From assembly GCA_002118135.1 (NCBI GenBank), contig BDIU01000148.1, positions 1 through 64,000 on the forward strand: a DNA stretch of 64,000 bases, read 5' to 3'. This DNA is from Trebouxia sp. TZW2008. Lineage: Eukaryota > Chlorophyta > Trebouxiophyceae > Trebouxiales > Trebouxiaceae. Shown here in pieces: positions 43,900 to 55,900 of this stretch. The position numbers were made by a program, and so were the translations under genes. How positions within the stretch are numbered: position 1 is the stretch's first letter; each line of letters starts with the position of its first letter. The notes beneath the pieces were generated by a model. The model was not told the DNA's origin, ran no database searches, and worked only from the letters and a program-made list of their open reading frames with translations.

Positions 43900-46800
43900 T
43901 CAAGCTGATGCCTTGCTGGCATCAACAGGCCATGCGTCGCAAACTCTGCTTGACCAGCTCTTCTGGTGCATCACACTGTGGAGGTTGGCTGCGACCTCAG
44001 CGGCAGATGATCTGTCCTGTGGCTTGGAGTGCAGGCATGAGCAGATGACCTTCTGCAGCTCTTCTGCTATCACACTGCCAACGAAGTTCTTAGGGAACTT
44101 GACCTGCACAGCCATTCTGCACAATCATCACACACATTCAACTCTTGCATTTTTCATTGGTACCACACATGGAACCATATGATCCTCAATTTGCTCAACT
44201 TATACCTAGACTGCTGACCGAAAACCAGGCAATGAGGTCATCATGAACCAACTGCTGCCTTGAGGTTGTCTTGTAGCCAGCACCAAGCTGAAGGTGTGAC
44301 TTCAACACCACACATTCTAGGATGTCGCTCTTGAGCTAAGTCCTTACAGTTGCCATAGAAAAACTCAACTAGGACACCATACAGCATGTCTGTTCAGATG
44401 CATATTATCAAAACAGGACGGTCTTACCTCGTCTGCATAGTCTATCTGACTGGACAAGCAGTTGCTGAGGTACTCTAGGGTGCTTGCGCTGACCAGGCCC
44501 ATTGACATGCATAGCTGAAGCGTCGGCCTCTCGTTGGTAGTCAGCGCTTCTCTGCAGCAGTGCTTGGGCTGTTGGTACCACGCCTCCAATGGTGTCAAGC
44601 ATGAGCTGGCCTAGTCCCCAGACATCTGAGCTGTACTGGGGATGATAACAGTGGTTCTTGACAAGGCTGTCAGCCATCTCAGGCGACTCGTAATCCACAT
44701 TGCACCTGCACAGCCATGCCAGAATGAGCTTCACAGTCCTGGTAATCACCAGCAAGCATTGAAGCTCAGAGGTCTGGCTGCTCAGATCAGAGCTTAGGAC
44801 AGCTAGAAGGTTTAGCTGTGCTGCAGCACTAGCATGCTGATCAGAGCTCTGTTTGCTCTGTTGACAAATACAAAAATTATTTTGAGTCGTTGATGTATGG
44901 TGTCCTGTTCCCCATCCCCCTGTTGGGTCTCTGCAAGGAAGTTGTCAATAGTAGCTGTACTGTACCAAACTGAATTGATTGAATTGCATGTGTGACAAGT
45001 GTTCAATGCAGTGTCCCCAAGCATTGCAGAGGAAACAGCACTTACATGGGCCACGTAATGGGGCGCCCTTGAATCTTCTCTTCAACAGCGTTGCCAAGGT
45101 TAAGGTTGACCCAGGCTGAGCCATCCAGAGTTTGCAGCACATTGCCTTTGTTCAGGTTCTGGTCAATAATGCCCTTGCTGTGGATGTGTGCCAGGCCTGC
45201 TGCCACGCCCTGGAACCCCACTATCAACTCCCGGATGCGGAATCTGCATTTCAGTCTCATGTCAGCCTCTACCATGCCAGATCAATCTGAGAGATGACAG
45301 TGTATTCAACATGCATGTTAAGCAACAACATCAGGGCACTGCTGTTGACAAATCTCATCTAGCTATGGGACTGCGGTCACATTGACTCTGTAAGGCCTGG
45401 TCCCCTGTCAATTCCGACCTTCAGGCCAGGTTCTGACTGCACAGCCACAAATGCAGACATGCGCATATGACAGCTTCAAGAGCGACTGCAGCAATGCTTT
45501 CAGTGGGGAATGCAGCTAAAGAGGTGAAGGCAAGACGCACATCTTCTTATCGTCTTGCATGGCCTGCAAGGAGGGTCCCAGCTTCTGAACGACCATGTAC
45601 CCTAGCCGCTGGCGGTTCTCAACAATGTGAGGGTTCACAAAGGCAAACACCTTGCCCACATTGGGATGGTTCAGCTGTGACAGGCACTCTGCTTCTCTGA
45701 GCATCTTGTCATACTGTCCTTTCTTGATTACCACATTGGAGTATAGCTGACTGTCCACATCCCACACAGAACCCATTGCACCAGCTCCTAGCTCCTTTCC
45801 CAGAACCCATGTGCTTTCAGCCTGCATGCATCACACAAGCCGCTTCAGCAATCATTGCAATGCTTAAGGCCACACTGCAAGGCAGACATTGCTGCAGGCA
45901 GTTGCAACAGTAACCGTCAATGACTGCAGCATGAACTTTGTCGAAAACTTGGCATGATCGCCCTGTTATGCAGCTGCTCCAAGATGACATCAACGGCAGG
46001 TCAGCACATTGGCAGATCCAGTATGGCGCCTAGACTGTAGTGCGCACCATTTCAAGCTTGGGCAGTAAGCCCCTAGACCTTCGCAGCTTGAGCTTCAGCT
46101 GCGCAATTGAAACATGGGCACGCTCAAGCTGCTGCTGCGTCACAGCCAGTTTCTGGTCTGCTGCACTTAGCGTCAGCATTTGCTGCTGCTGGTTACTTCC
46201 TTCAGGGCTGCTGCACAGTGGTGAAGCAGAGCCTGGAAGGCTGTTGCTTGCAATTGAGTCGTCACTGGTCACAACCTGCAGTACAGGCGTGAAGCAATGA
46301 CAAAACATGTTGTAAAAGGTTTCATGAGCTGATGGGCAGATGCTGTCATACAAGCGGCATTTTGTGTGAGCAGCAAGGAAAAAGCAAGAGACCAGAAAGG
46401 CCAGTTTGCCATGCATCCTACCTCAGCTGCTAGAATGATCAACGTGTTGCAACCCTGAGCTTGATCTGCTAGCATGGTGCAAGGGTCACAAAGCATGTCC
46501 ATCACATGCAAGATGACACACAAGCAGGAAAGTGGTGTACCTGTGGCCGTAGTTCATGGGTCCTGGGTGAGGTTAGGCTCTTGACTGCACCTACTGCTGC
46601 TGTCCCAGAGCTTGCAAGAGCAGTGCTGTCAGGCATTTCCTGCACGCGTGCAACTGTAGTTGCTCTCAGTCGCTCATGGTGTTCAGAGGGTGCAGGTGCA
46701 CATGCCACTCTATGCCAAAGCTTGTTTTGACAAGATGAACATGTCCAGACCAATATGACATAAAGCAGGAGCGTGTATGCTGAGCCCTTGCAGCTATCGG

Positions 46801-48359
46801 CCAATTGGCATGGACAGCGGCATGTGGAAAGCAAGCTACAGTTGATTGCTAACACAAAGTTGGGATTACTTGAGCAGTAGTATTCTGTCTCAGAGCTGCC
46901 ACCTGCTTGAGTTGCTGGCTTACTTGTGTCTCTGCAGCTTGAGTGGAACTTGGCTGAGGAGGCATGGCAGCTTTGACGGCAGCAGCCTGTCGCGCCCTCT
47001 TCTTCTGCCCCTTGCTCAACTTTCCCTTGGCGCCTTGCTTGTCCTGTTTGCCAGCAATGCGTCACTGACAGTTTGAGCTCTTGAAAGATGCAAACCTAGT
47101 AGCATGTGCACAAAAGGACCAAAGATGCTGACTACGCCCATTGCTGGTGTCTTTCAAGCTGTCCTGCTACCCTGAAACTCCACAGGGGAGACAGCCTGTT
47201 CTGCAACACTGCATCAAATGCTACTCAGGCATGCAATAAGTTGTCTGCTCCAGCATGCAGCCTGATGCTGTCAAAACGCGCCAGACTTTGTGGGTTCCTT
47301 GTGATCACGCATGGGTCAGCTGAGGCAAGGTCCTCTAGCACAGGTCCGCCCGGATGGGATATCAAAGGCAAGACTGTCAAGCCTGTCGTTACCATCAGCA
47401 GCAACCACCACAGTGTCAAAGCCAAGTATTAACAGATGAAATTGTCCAGCCAAGTATCAATAGATGGAACTGTTAAGCCAAGTATCAATAGTTTAAGCTG
47501 TTAACTGCACATGACTTGCAGCTCCAGACCAGGTGAAACGCTGCGTAGGGTATGCTGTCAGGCCAGTGCCTTTCTGTACCTGAAGCTCTGAGGCAGCAGA
47601 TGCAGCTGCCTGTGTGGGCTGTAGTGGAAGACCTTGCTGAGCTGACTTGGCCAAAACGAGCATACGTATCAGTTCTGCTTCCCTCTCCTCCACACGTCAA
47701 GCCAGGCATTGATATGTACTGCGTTGTGTGGCACAAACTTGGGTTTATTGTGTCTCAAAATTGGGTGGGAGTTGTGAAGCCAGGAGAGTAAACTTTACAT
47801 CACAGAGAGGCAAAACATCACACTACATTGTGCAATGATGGCATGAGAGCTTTGGTCCTGTGTGTAACATAAACGCCTCAAATTCTCATTTCGAAGGCGT
47901 ACCCGCAGCTGATGACGTAGATCCTTTGACCGGCCCTGGAGGCAGTCAGCTGATCTGTGACAGTCTGCAGCTCCTGCTGCATGTGCTGAGTCTGCTCTTG
48001 TACTTGCTGCACATCACACTTCAGATCAGGCAAACCATTGCATCACATGAAACAGGAAGTGCGCTTCACACTCGTTTTACACAAGCAAGCGCTTCAAGGT
48101 GCTTGCATTTTTCTATGTAAGAGGGTGACACGGCAACAACAACATGCAAGCAAGCAGCAGAGTGCAGGGCCTTGCTGTGCTGTGTGGGTCTTGCTGAGAG
48201 CATTGTCAAAGCCAGATTTTTGGCCTGAGCCAACTGGCAACACATGGAGCCTTGTCCATTTGCGTACCTGAAGCTGTGCAGCAGCTTGGCTCTCTGCCTG
48301 CTCCTGAGATTGGTAGCAGCTTCCTCAGCTGCTCTACAGCGCTGCTGCACTTGCTCAAG

Positions 48360-48685
48360 CTGTGCCTGCTTTGCCTGTACATGTCAGAGAGGCGGCACAG
48401 TCAGCAAAGAAGCAAAGCCATGTTCAGTTTGCTCTGTCTGCTTTGCCTGCATGTTCTGTAGGCAGCACAGTCAGCAAATAGGCATTGTTAGGTTCAGCTT
48501 GCTGATCTGCTTTGCATATACAGCTGGGAGGCCAGCAAACAAGCACAGCCAAGTTCATGTTGCTCTGTCTGCTTTGCCTGCGTGTTTCGAAGGCAGGACA
48601 GTCAGCAAATCGCAGAGTTGGATTCAGCTCGCTGAGTCTGCTTTGCCTGCGTTTTTGAGAGGCAGCACAGGCAGCAAACAAATAC
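48360..48685 (-). repeat. Fivefold intronic repeat carrying splice-acceptor-like words
   Basis: Units of about 63-72 bp, each with TCTGCTTTGCCTGC (on the minus strand GCAGGCAAAGCAGA), GGCAGCACAGTCAGCAAA and TTCAGCTTGCT. On the transcribed strand every unit re-creates the acceptor plus first codons of the exon at 48374-48268. The + strand paralogue has only two such units (4.47 and 4.54 kb). Confidence 0.88.
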
Positions 48686-50075
48686 AGTCACAAATTGGCA
48701 CAAACTCAGCAACTCTCACAGATGTTTTGTGCAAACTGCGGTTGTTGAGATGGTTTCAGATTGGTGCTGGTGGGAGAGGTGGACGGTGTGGTGCTGTATC
48801 CAGATGCATCATCTGCACAGCTGATGAACAGAAAAACACAAGCAGTCACAATCCAGGAAGTGCCTGCTCCCTTACATCATGGTAACTTTGTCTGTGAGTA
48901 CAAGCAGCCCAGGATGATCATATGTGGCTCCGCCTTTGCAAGCAGGTGCCAGATGTCCTTGACAGCATTGTCGAATCATGTGTAATATACGAGCATGCCG
49001 ATGGGACAAAGCAGGCCAAGTGTGCAGATTACAGCGCTGCAAGATGTGCGGCACACACCTGCAGTGCATTGCTGGCAGCATGAGGGTCATGCGCCAGTCC
49101 ATCCTGCAACCTTGTGACTCTCTTGCTCATCCAGGTGACAAGCTCTTGTCCCTCTGCTTCCACAACTTGTGTCTGCGTCCACAACGTAAACATTTCAAGC
49201 TTTTCCTGAAGCATGCTCCATGTGCGTCTTGCAATTGCGCACAAACACTTGTAAGGGCTAGCTTGATTCCCTTTCAAGATAGATTGTTCTCACTGCACGC
49301 ATGTTTCCGAGATATTTTGGAGTAGCAAAGTCAACCAACAGACTGCAAAGTACATATGCTTGAGCAGTTGATACACCTTGAACATTATTGTATGACAACT
49401 GACATTGCAATGGCACAATCTGGTCAGCCTCTGCACATGAATCAGTTGGTCAAACTGCTACCTGGGCATTTGCAAGCATTTCTGCTGCATGAGCTTGAGA
49501 TAGACGTTGCTGTAACCTGGTTGCGATGCTGTTCCCAGCCTCAATTCTAGCCTCGGCAGTCTCCCTTGATTCCTGAGCCATCTCTAGACAAGCTTCCAGG
49601 GATGACATGACCTGCAGGAAGGTGATGATAATCATGCTTCTTCAATGTAGCCTTCGCATCAATTGGTGAAAAAAGCACAGAGCTGCCAGATGTGGGAATG
49701 TAGACAGTCACAAGCAGCAAGTCCTCAGCTGTCAACTACGTGCAGTCCACATACCAAGTTGCCAGCCTTGTTTACCTCCAACACTAATGCCAAATACCAG
49801 GTTTTTGCCCTAAGGTCAGACAAGACAAGATCACTGCAACTTCTTCTGCTTCACATGCACTCTTGACTTGGACAGACATTGTAGCAGCATGAGCAAGTTG
49901 CCTGGGCCTTTTGCGGCTTTCGCGGCTTTCTATGAATCAACTTGTCATGTTGCACACAAAATTGAGGTAGCTACCATACAGCTGGGATTGAGATCATCAC
50001 AGTTTTGCCTACCTCCTTGTGGAAGTCTGCCAGGACCATGGCTTCCTCTAACATTGTAGGAGGAAATCTCTGGCT

Positions 50076-52015
50076 CTGCCAAGACGAGACATAGCTCTTT
50101 AGTCATGATTGGCTGAACAACATGATTTGCCTGGAAGGGCACAGCAAGGGCACAGCATCACAGGGTCAAATTGGATGACGTTGCCGCTTGGACAACTATT
50201 GTGTGCATGAATAAACAGGCTACTTGTATGGCAATGCCAAAATGCAATTGCAGCTTGCAACTCAGCAAGGTGTCCCTGTTCTGCAGCACAGATTACAGTT
50301 TGCATCAGTATGCTGGCAGAACGGCAGAAAGGCACAAAACCTTGCAAGTGCTCTCCCCTTTGAGATGCGTCAGATCAAGCCGCATCTTTGCCTGACTCAA
50401 AGTTTGCACTACAAAATGCATGGCACAGTCTCCTACTGCAAGTATGTCTAGGTTCACACCTCGCTAGGGTACCTCAGTGACACCTGAGAAACTCAGCAGA
50501 TTTGCAGGGCGGGTTTGTGCCACAAGACTGGGGACTGCTGCACAGAACAACAGCCAGGTCTTTGTCAAAAAACACCAAACCGCCGGCAAAGCACTAAGGC
50601 AAAAGTCGTCTGTCTTGCCTGCTCGCGGTATAGACCAGATCGCTTTTCAAATCCTTTCGCAGGACATCGAAGCAAGTGATGACCAGCGAACATGCCAGTC
50701 TGCTATTTGTGGTTTTACATGCCTATGCCAGTGGAGTCTCTGTCCATGCTATGCTACGCAGAGAAACATCTACATGCTTGCGCTAGAGCAGCCTCTGTTC
50801 AAGCTATGCTACGCAGAGGGTATTTACCCGAAGGTGTCAGAGGGTTTGTAACTGATCAAACTTGATGGCTTTGTCAAGCCATCCACAGGGCGTTCACCGT
50901 GCTGATGATACGCCTGTTGCTAGGATGCCCAATGCATTTGCATTATCAATGCTCAGCTGGTGAGGTCTTGCCCGGCAAGACCCTAATCTCGCACAAGAAT
51001 TTTGACTTGAGGTATTTTGCTTCTTGCCTGTTTTTCTTATTCCTTCACATCAACTTCAGATTTCCGCTCCTTGAGTCAGCTGTGCTGGCGCTTTCATCAC
51101 AGCCTACAGCATTTCTGGACAAAGTAGCGTTGTAGCATCAATGGCAGAATAGCAGCAGGCAAAGTGAGACAGTCTGTTTCTGTCACAGCAAGCAGATTAC
51201 GGATTGGCCGTTGAATTGTTCTGGTCTGCAGATTGATTCAATATAGACTTTGACATCATTGGAGACGGGCTTGAACCACAAGGCAAGCATGCTGTACAAT
51301 TGCATTATATACAGCACAGACTGCTGTGTGCTGTACGCAGCGACCGACATGTAACTACATTCGCTTACACCAAAACAACCGTTGAACATTTCCTTGATTT
51401 GATTGCACAAGCAGAAGCATCAGACACGCAATCAAACATTGCTGTCATGCTGCTGCAGTATTTCAGGCCAAACCCTGCAGATCGCATACGGCAAGCGCAA
51501 TGCTGATTGTCATGCGTAGGCTGCATACCAGGTGTACATTGCACATAACTGTCTATCGATATTCAGCAAGTGAATTCACAATGTACATGTACAGGACAAC
51601 TTTGGGGCAAAAATATTATGCTTCAAGACAGAGTACACGATTTATGGCAGTCTTGACCTGGAAGCCTTGCACTCAATTGCTGTGCCTGACCTGCTGATTA
51701 CAGCCATTTGGTGTTGTCTTGGCAGGTATTTGGCTGCAGCTGATGTGATGTAGACCCCTTTCGCAGATGATAGGACTGCTGAAGGCTGTTCGTGCAAAGT
51801 CTTGACCACCAACTGCTGCATGAACGCCGCAAGACACGCTGGCAGCCTGACTAGTGCCAAATTTACCTCTCTAGAGTTCACACCTTGCTGCTACAGCCAG
51901 GTTGTCCAGTAACAACCAGCTAATTGCATGGATGGTACAACAGAGGAGTGATAGTTGCATGATCAGAGTCATTGAGGGGGAAAACTCAGTGCACAGTGTG
52001 CAACCCCAGCTCAAC
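50076..52015. other. Long intron or gap in the kinase paralogue
   Basis: Between the second and third recognised exons. A minus-strand segment near 50.28-50.22 kb (EQGHLAELQAAIAF) may be a small exon. A + strand frame of 124 codons at 50477-50851 has no supporting splice context. No transposon ends or RNA genes recognised. Confidence 0.4.
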
Positions 52016-52272
52016 CCATCTGTCTGGGCCCTTGTTCTGTGCCTCAAGCTCCTCTCTCAGATCATCGGTCTCATCGACTGGCGGCATCAAGCCCTCTGGC
52101 AAGGGAATGTCTGCAGCCAAGTTTTCCTTTTCACAGAGGCATCACTGACAGACCAAGCAAAACAGATCGTGGTGCTACCGTCGTTGGGCAGCTTGTCCTT
52201 GGCCCACGCATCGTCCACAACGTCAAGTAGATCGGGTTCTCTTATCTGTGAGTAATGCAACGTCACTGACAT

Positions 52273-52976
52273 TTTGCCTGATTGCTCCGATAGCTGATCA
52301 GCGCTGAGACATTGCAGTGAAGCGAAATTGTAACAGTGAAATCGCCGATAGGTCAGTCTAACCTGACAGGTCAGCTAAATTCAGCTTGGTCATTTCGCCA
52401 GTCAAATTTGTGCGTTCGTGCTGACTCATCCCGAATCACCTAGAGGCAGACAGAGCAGCTCAGCAAGCTTCGATTTGCATCGCAGCGCGCATCGACGTGT
52501 CAACTGTGCTGTTAATTCGCGCTTCCTGACTGGCGCTTGTTTGAGGCCTGCTGAGAGCTCTTGACCAGCGATTTGAGCCTGTGACCGTGTTCAGAATTGT
52601 CGGTCACCATGCTGACGCAGGCGTTCACTTCAGCGTCACCGTCAGCGACAGGTGGAGCACACTGCAGCACACCACAGTTGTTCCCGCATCATGTTCACGA
52701 TGATGCAGGCGTCGTCAGCGATAGCTGAGCTCACTGATGTGCATCAACACCTTTTGCATGTTGACACGCGCTGCACAGCTCCTTGACAGCTCGCGATGCT
52801 GGTTGAGCGCGTGAGTTTTGTACTGCGTGTCTGTGCTGGCGAAAGGTGTAAAAGGGTGGTTGCGAAACATGCAGGGACTTCATGCAATTGTCGCTACAGC
52901 TCGTGGCAATGTCACCGGACAGCGATTCACCGGACTGCATTGACACCGGTCGCTCTGAACAGCAGGAGAGCTCGTC
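52273..52976. promoter_or_regulatory. Divergent intergenic region upstream of the kinase paralogue and DEG1
   Basis: About 700 bp between the start codons of the minus-strand kinase paralogue and the + strand DEG1 gene. It is rich in alternating GTCA/TGAC words (for example around 52.33-52.45 and 52.60-52.72 kb) that could be bZIP-type half sites; this is only a visual impression. No TATA box is obvious. Confidence 0.4.
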
Positions 52977-55900
52977 ATGTTGACAGGTGAGCAGACACGA
53001 GCGCTTTGCTCACGCGATGGTCTTCGTGCTGTTCAAACAGGTCGTGCTTGTTGCTGCTGCAGGCATGCCACACAGCGACATCAAAGCAAACTTTACTGCA
53101 TAGCTGGTCAAGGCAAGCAGCATGTCAGTGCAGTTGCAGACTTGCAGCATCAGGTGAAGGGCAAATCACCCTTGATGATGCTACACGGGACATCATCACA
53201 AATATTGAAAACAGCATTGTATGTCACAGGTTGCAACAGGTTGGCAGAAATTGACCAGCGCTGCTATTGGAGGTGCAATGGTGCTTTCTGTCTTGCTATC
53301 TTCAGCAGCGCCAGCGCAAGCTGAGCCATTCTTTCAGAAGTCCTCAAAGCCCCCTTTGCAAGAAATGAAGGTGAGGTTGTGACTTGCAACGTGACTGAGC
53401 GAGAGATCAACAGCTGAGCTGACACTGCATAAGCGGGGCTAAGTCAAATATCACAGCTTGATTGCACAGGTGCTGCTGTCACACAAGCTCACAAAGCAAC
53501 TCATCGCCATATGCTTAGTCATGTCCAGATGATTTAACAATGCTTTCAGGCACCAGAGCCAGATTCCAATGATTTGTCTGCAGAAGAAGTTGCCAGTGTA
53601 AAGCTTTTCCAGCAGAACACACCCTCAGTGGTCAACATCTCAAACATAGGTATGCTATTGCTACAGTACTGGATTCAGCTGTTGCTCCTGCTGTGTCATC
53701 AAATAACAGAGACCAGAATTGCAAGATTGCGGGCTGCAATTGATGCCTAAACAAAGCTGTCCTCAGCCTTCATTTGCCGTTTGCATTGCTGCTGTCTGCC
53801 TGGCTGCTGTTGCTACAGGCCCAGACTTGATTGTCCATTGCTGCTGTGTTGTCCAAACAACAGAGATGAGGGTTGCAAGATGTTATGCTGTGACGTTCAT
53901 GCTGACTGGTCCAGACAACAGACATAAGCATTGCAAGATCCAGGCCCTGTAACTAAAACCCTAAACACAGCTGTTTTCCAAAGTTGACGCAAGTTTTCTG
54001 TGTTGCATGCAGCTGCAAGGCAGGACAGATGGACCATGGATGTGCAGAAAGTGCCTCAAGGCATGGGATCAGGATTTTTTTGGGACGACAAGGGCCATAT
54101 TGTCACCAACTATCACGTGATCAGAGGAGCAGTTGACATCAAGGTTGCCTTGATAGATCAGTCTGTCTGGTCAGCCAAGGTGGGCTTGCTGCTAACACAG
54201 AAAAGAAAAGAGAGAAGAGAGACTGTGCATCCCTCAGTACACAAAGAAAGAACAGAGAAAAAGTAAAAATTGCACAAATGTCGCTAGCAACAGTGCTTGG
54301 TGGAGGTGACAGCGCTTAGAATCAACTGTTTGGAAGATGTAAAGATTGCTCTGCTGCAGGCTTACTGTTTCCACCTTCATACTGAGCAGGGCCAGTGCTC
54401 AATGAGTCTCTATGTTGTGTCTCTTGCTTGGCATGGTACATAATCAAGTCCTTGTAATTTGCTTGATAACACCGTGTTGCATTGTTTCAGGCTGATCACA
54501 TGCATCTAAGGTGTTGTCAGGTCAATAATCAAATCAAGACTTTGGCTTTTGGCATCTTCCACAACAATTAATTGGTGTTCAAAGCTGGGTTTTGACATCA
54601 GATGCTGCTGAAATGCAGCTGATAGGTGGAGACGCAGACAAGGACATAGCTGTCCTGCAATTGGAATGTGAAACTTCGAAGATGGAAGAAACAAAACCAA
54701 TCAGTCTAGGGCAGTCTTCCAACTTGCTGGTGGGCCAGAAGGTGTATGCCATTGGCAATCCATTTGGCCTGGACCACACTCTGACACAAGGCATTGTTTC
54801 TGGTGTTGGGAGGGAGCTCAATACGCCAGGTAAATAATAACAATCATAAAAGGTTACACTTTTCAGCACATGTGCTAGGTGTGTGTGGCCCAAGTCCTAT
54901 TCCGCCAGGCTGGCTTGTTCTGAGCGCTTGTTCAATACGCCAGGTGCAGCTTCCCATACTCTGGATGTCGCAGTCTCCTCTCCTGTTCTGGTGTCACACC
55001 TGTGACTGTCGCTGTGCATGTCCCTCAGACAGTAAGCATCCACACTTCCACACATATCTTTGCTCCTTCACGTCCAAGGATCTACTGCTGCACAAAGGTG
55101 CTGTCCATAGCACGTAGTCACCTAGGAGGTGACTATGTGCTGGCTGGACTCAACCCGCTTTTGCAACATTGTTGCATTCAGAAGCAAGGCAGAATAGACA
55201 AAATTATGATGCATTGACCCTGATAATTACAAATGCTATTGCGATCAGTGCATGCTTGACCATGCATGCAGCATGTACTGCCTCTTTTACTGGTGCATTG
55301 TACCTAGCAGACACATGCAAGATGCTCATGGTGATCATGGGTGCTATGTGTGCAGGAACAAGAGGCGTGCCTATCAGGAATGTAATCCAGACTGATGCAG
55401 CCATCAACCCTGGCAACTCAGGTGGTGTCTTGCTTGACAGCAGAGGGCGCTTGATTGGCATCAACACTGCAATTGCAGATCCATCAGGTAAGGGTGATTT
55501 TGCTGTTGCGACAAGGGTTGCTATACGGCCAGGCCAAGTTAGGCAAGCTTTGTAGTTGCTTTCATGGCATTTTGGCATGGCTAACAAAGTCTGACAAAGT
55601 CACATATCATGCCGTGTCAAGCACAGATGATAGTTGCCTTTATAACGAAGTGCCTTAGGCTATACCTGTAACAGACTTACGCTGAAGGTCAGAAGAGGTA
55701 GCATGTGAGGAACTAGATTTGGACTTGTGGCCACTTGCAGTAGTGGAACAAGTCAGGGTCCGTCTCCTTCCACGAGAACAGTCGTGGGTTCAATTCTGGC
55801 ATGTTACAATACCAATGCATCATCAATCTAACCTGTGCATGCTGTGATTTGTGCAGCAGGCATTAACACTGTGTGCAAGCTATTTGCTCCCACTCCCACT

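Larger units (their letters stand above)
43900..52272 (-). pseudogene. Inverted, decayed paralogue of the coiled-coil/CK1-like kinase gene
   Basis: Recognised exons, 5' to 3': 52272-52179 (ATG, MSVTLHYSQIREPDLL), 52110-52016, 50075-50013, 49611-49462, 49172-49059, 48374-48268, 48006-47903, 47687-47580, 47043-46924, 46639-46541, 46275-46048, 45821-45541, 45243-45046, 44705-44428 and 44103-43900. From 49172 onward they match the + strand gene at 0.2-9.1 kb exon by exon, but the repeat-exon array is missing. Damage: exon 48374-48268 is 10 nt short, exon 48006-47903 has 2 extra nt, the kinase exon 44705-44428 has one extra C (HPRVPQ instead of HLEYLS), and both key Asp residues are Asn (IDQNLNKGN and NLNLGNA). 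The kinase could not be active as written. The early exons show what the truncated + gene probably starts with. Single-base indels could be assembly errors; the two Asp changes are less likely to be. Confidence 0.85.

Noticed and set aside
50477..50851. 124-codon + strand frame inside the kinase paralogue
   Set aside because: No splice partners, no recognisable motif, and it lies in a long intron of a decayed gene.
55707..55795. tRNA-like segment with GGGTTCAATTC and two hairpins (GACTTGT..ACAAGTC and CCACGA..TCGTGG)
   Set aside because: The B-box-like word is present, but no acceptor stem or A box folds correctly. It may be a tRNA-derived SINE fragment; one copy is not enough to say so.
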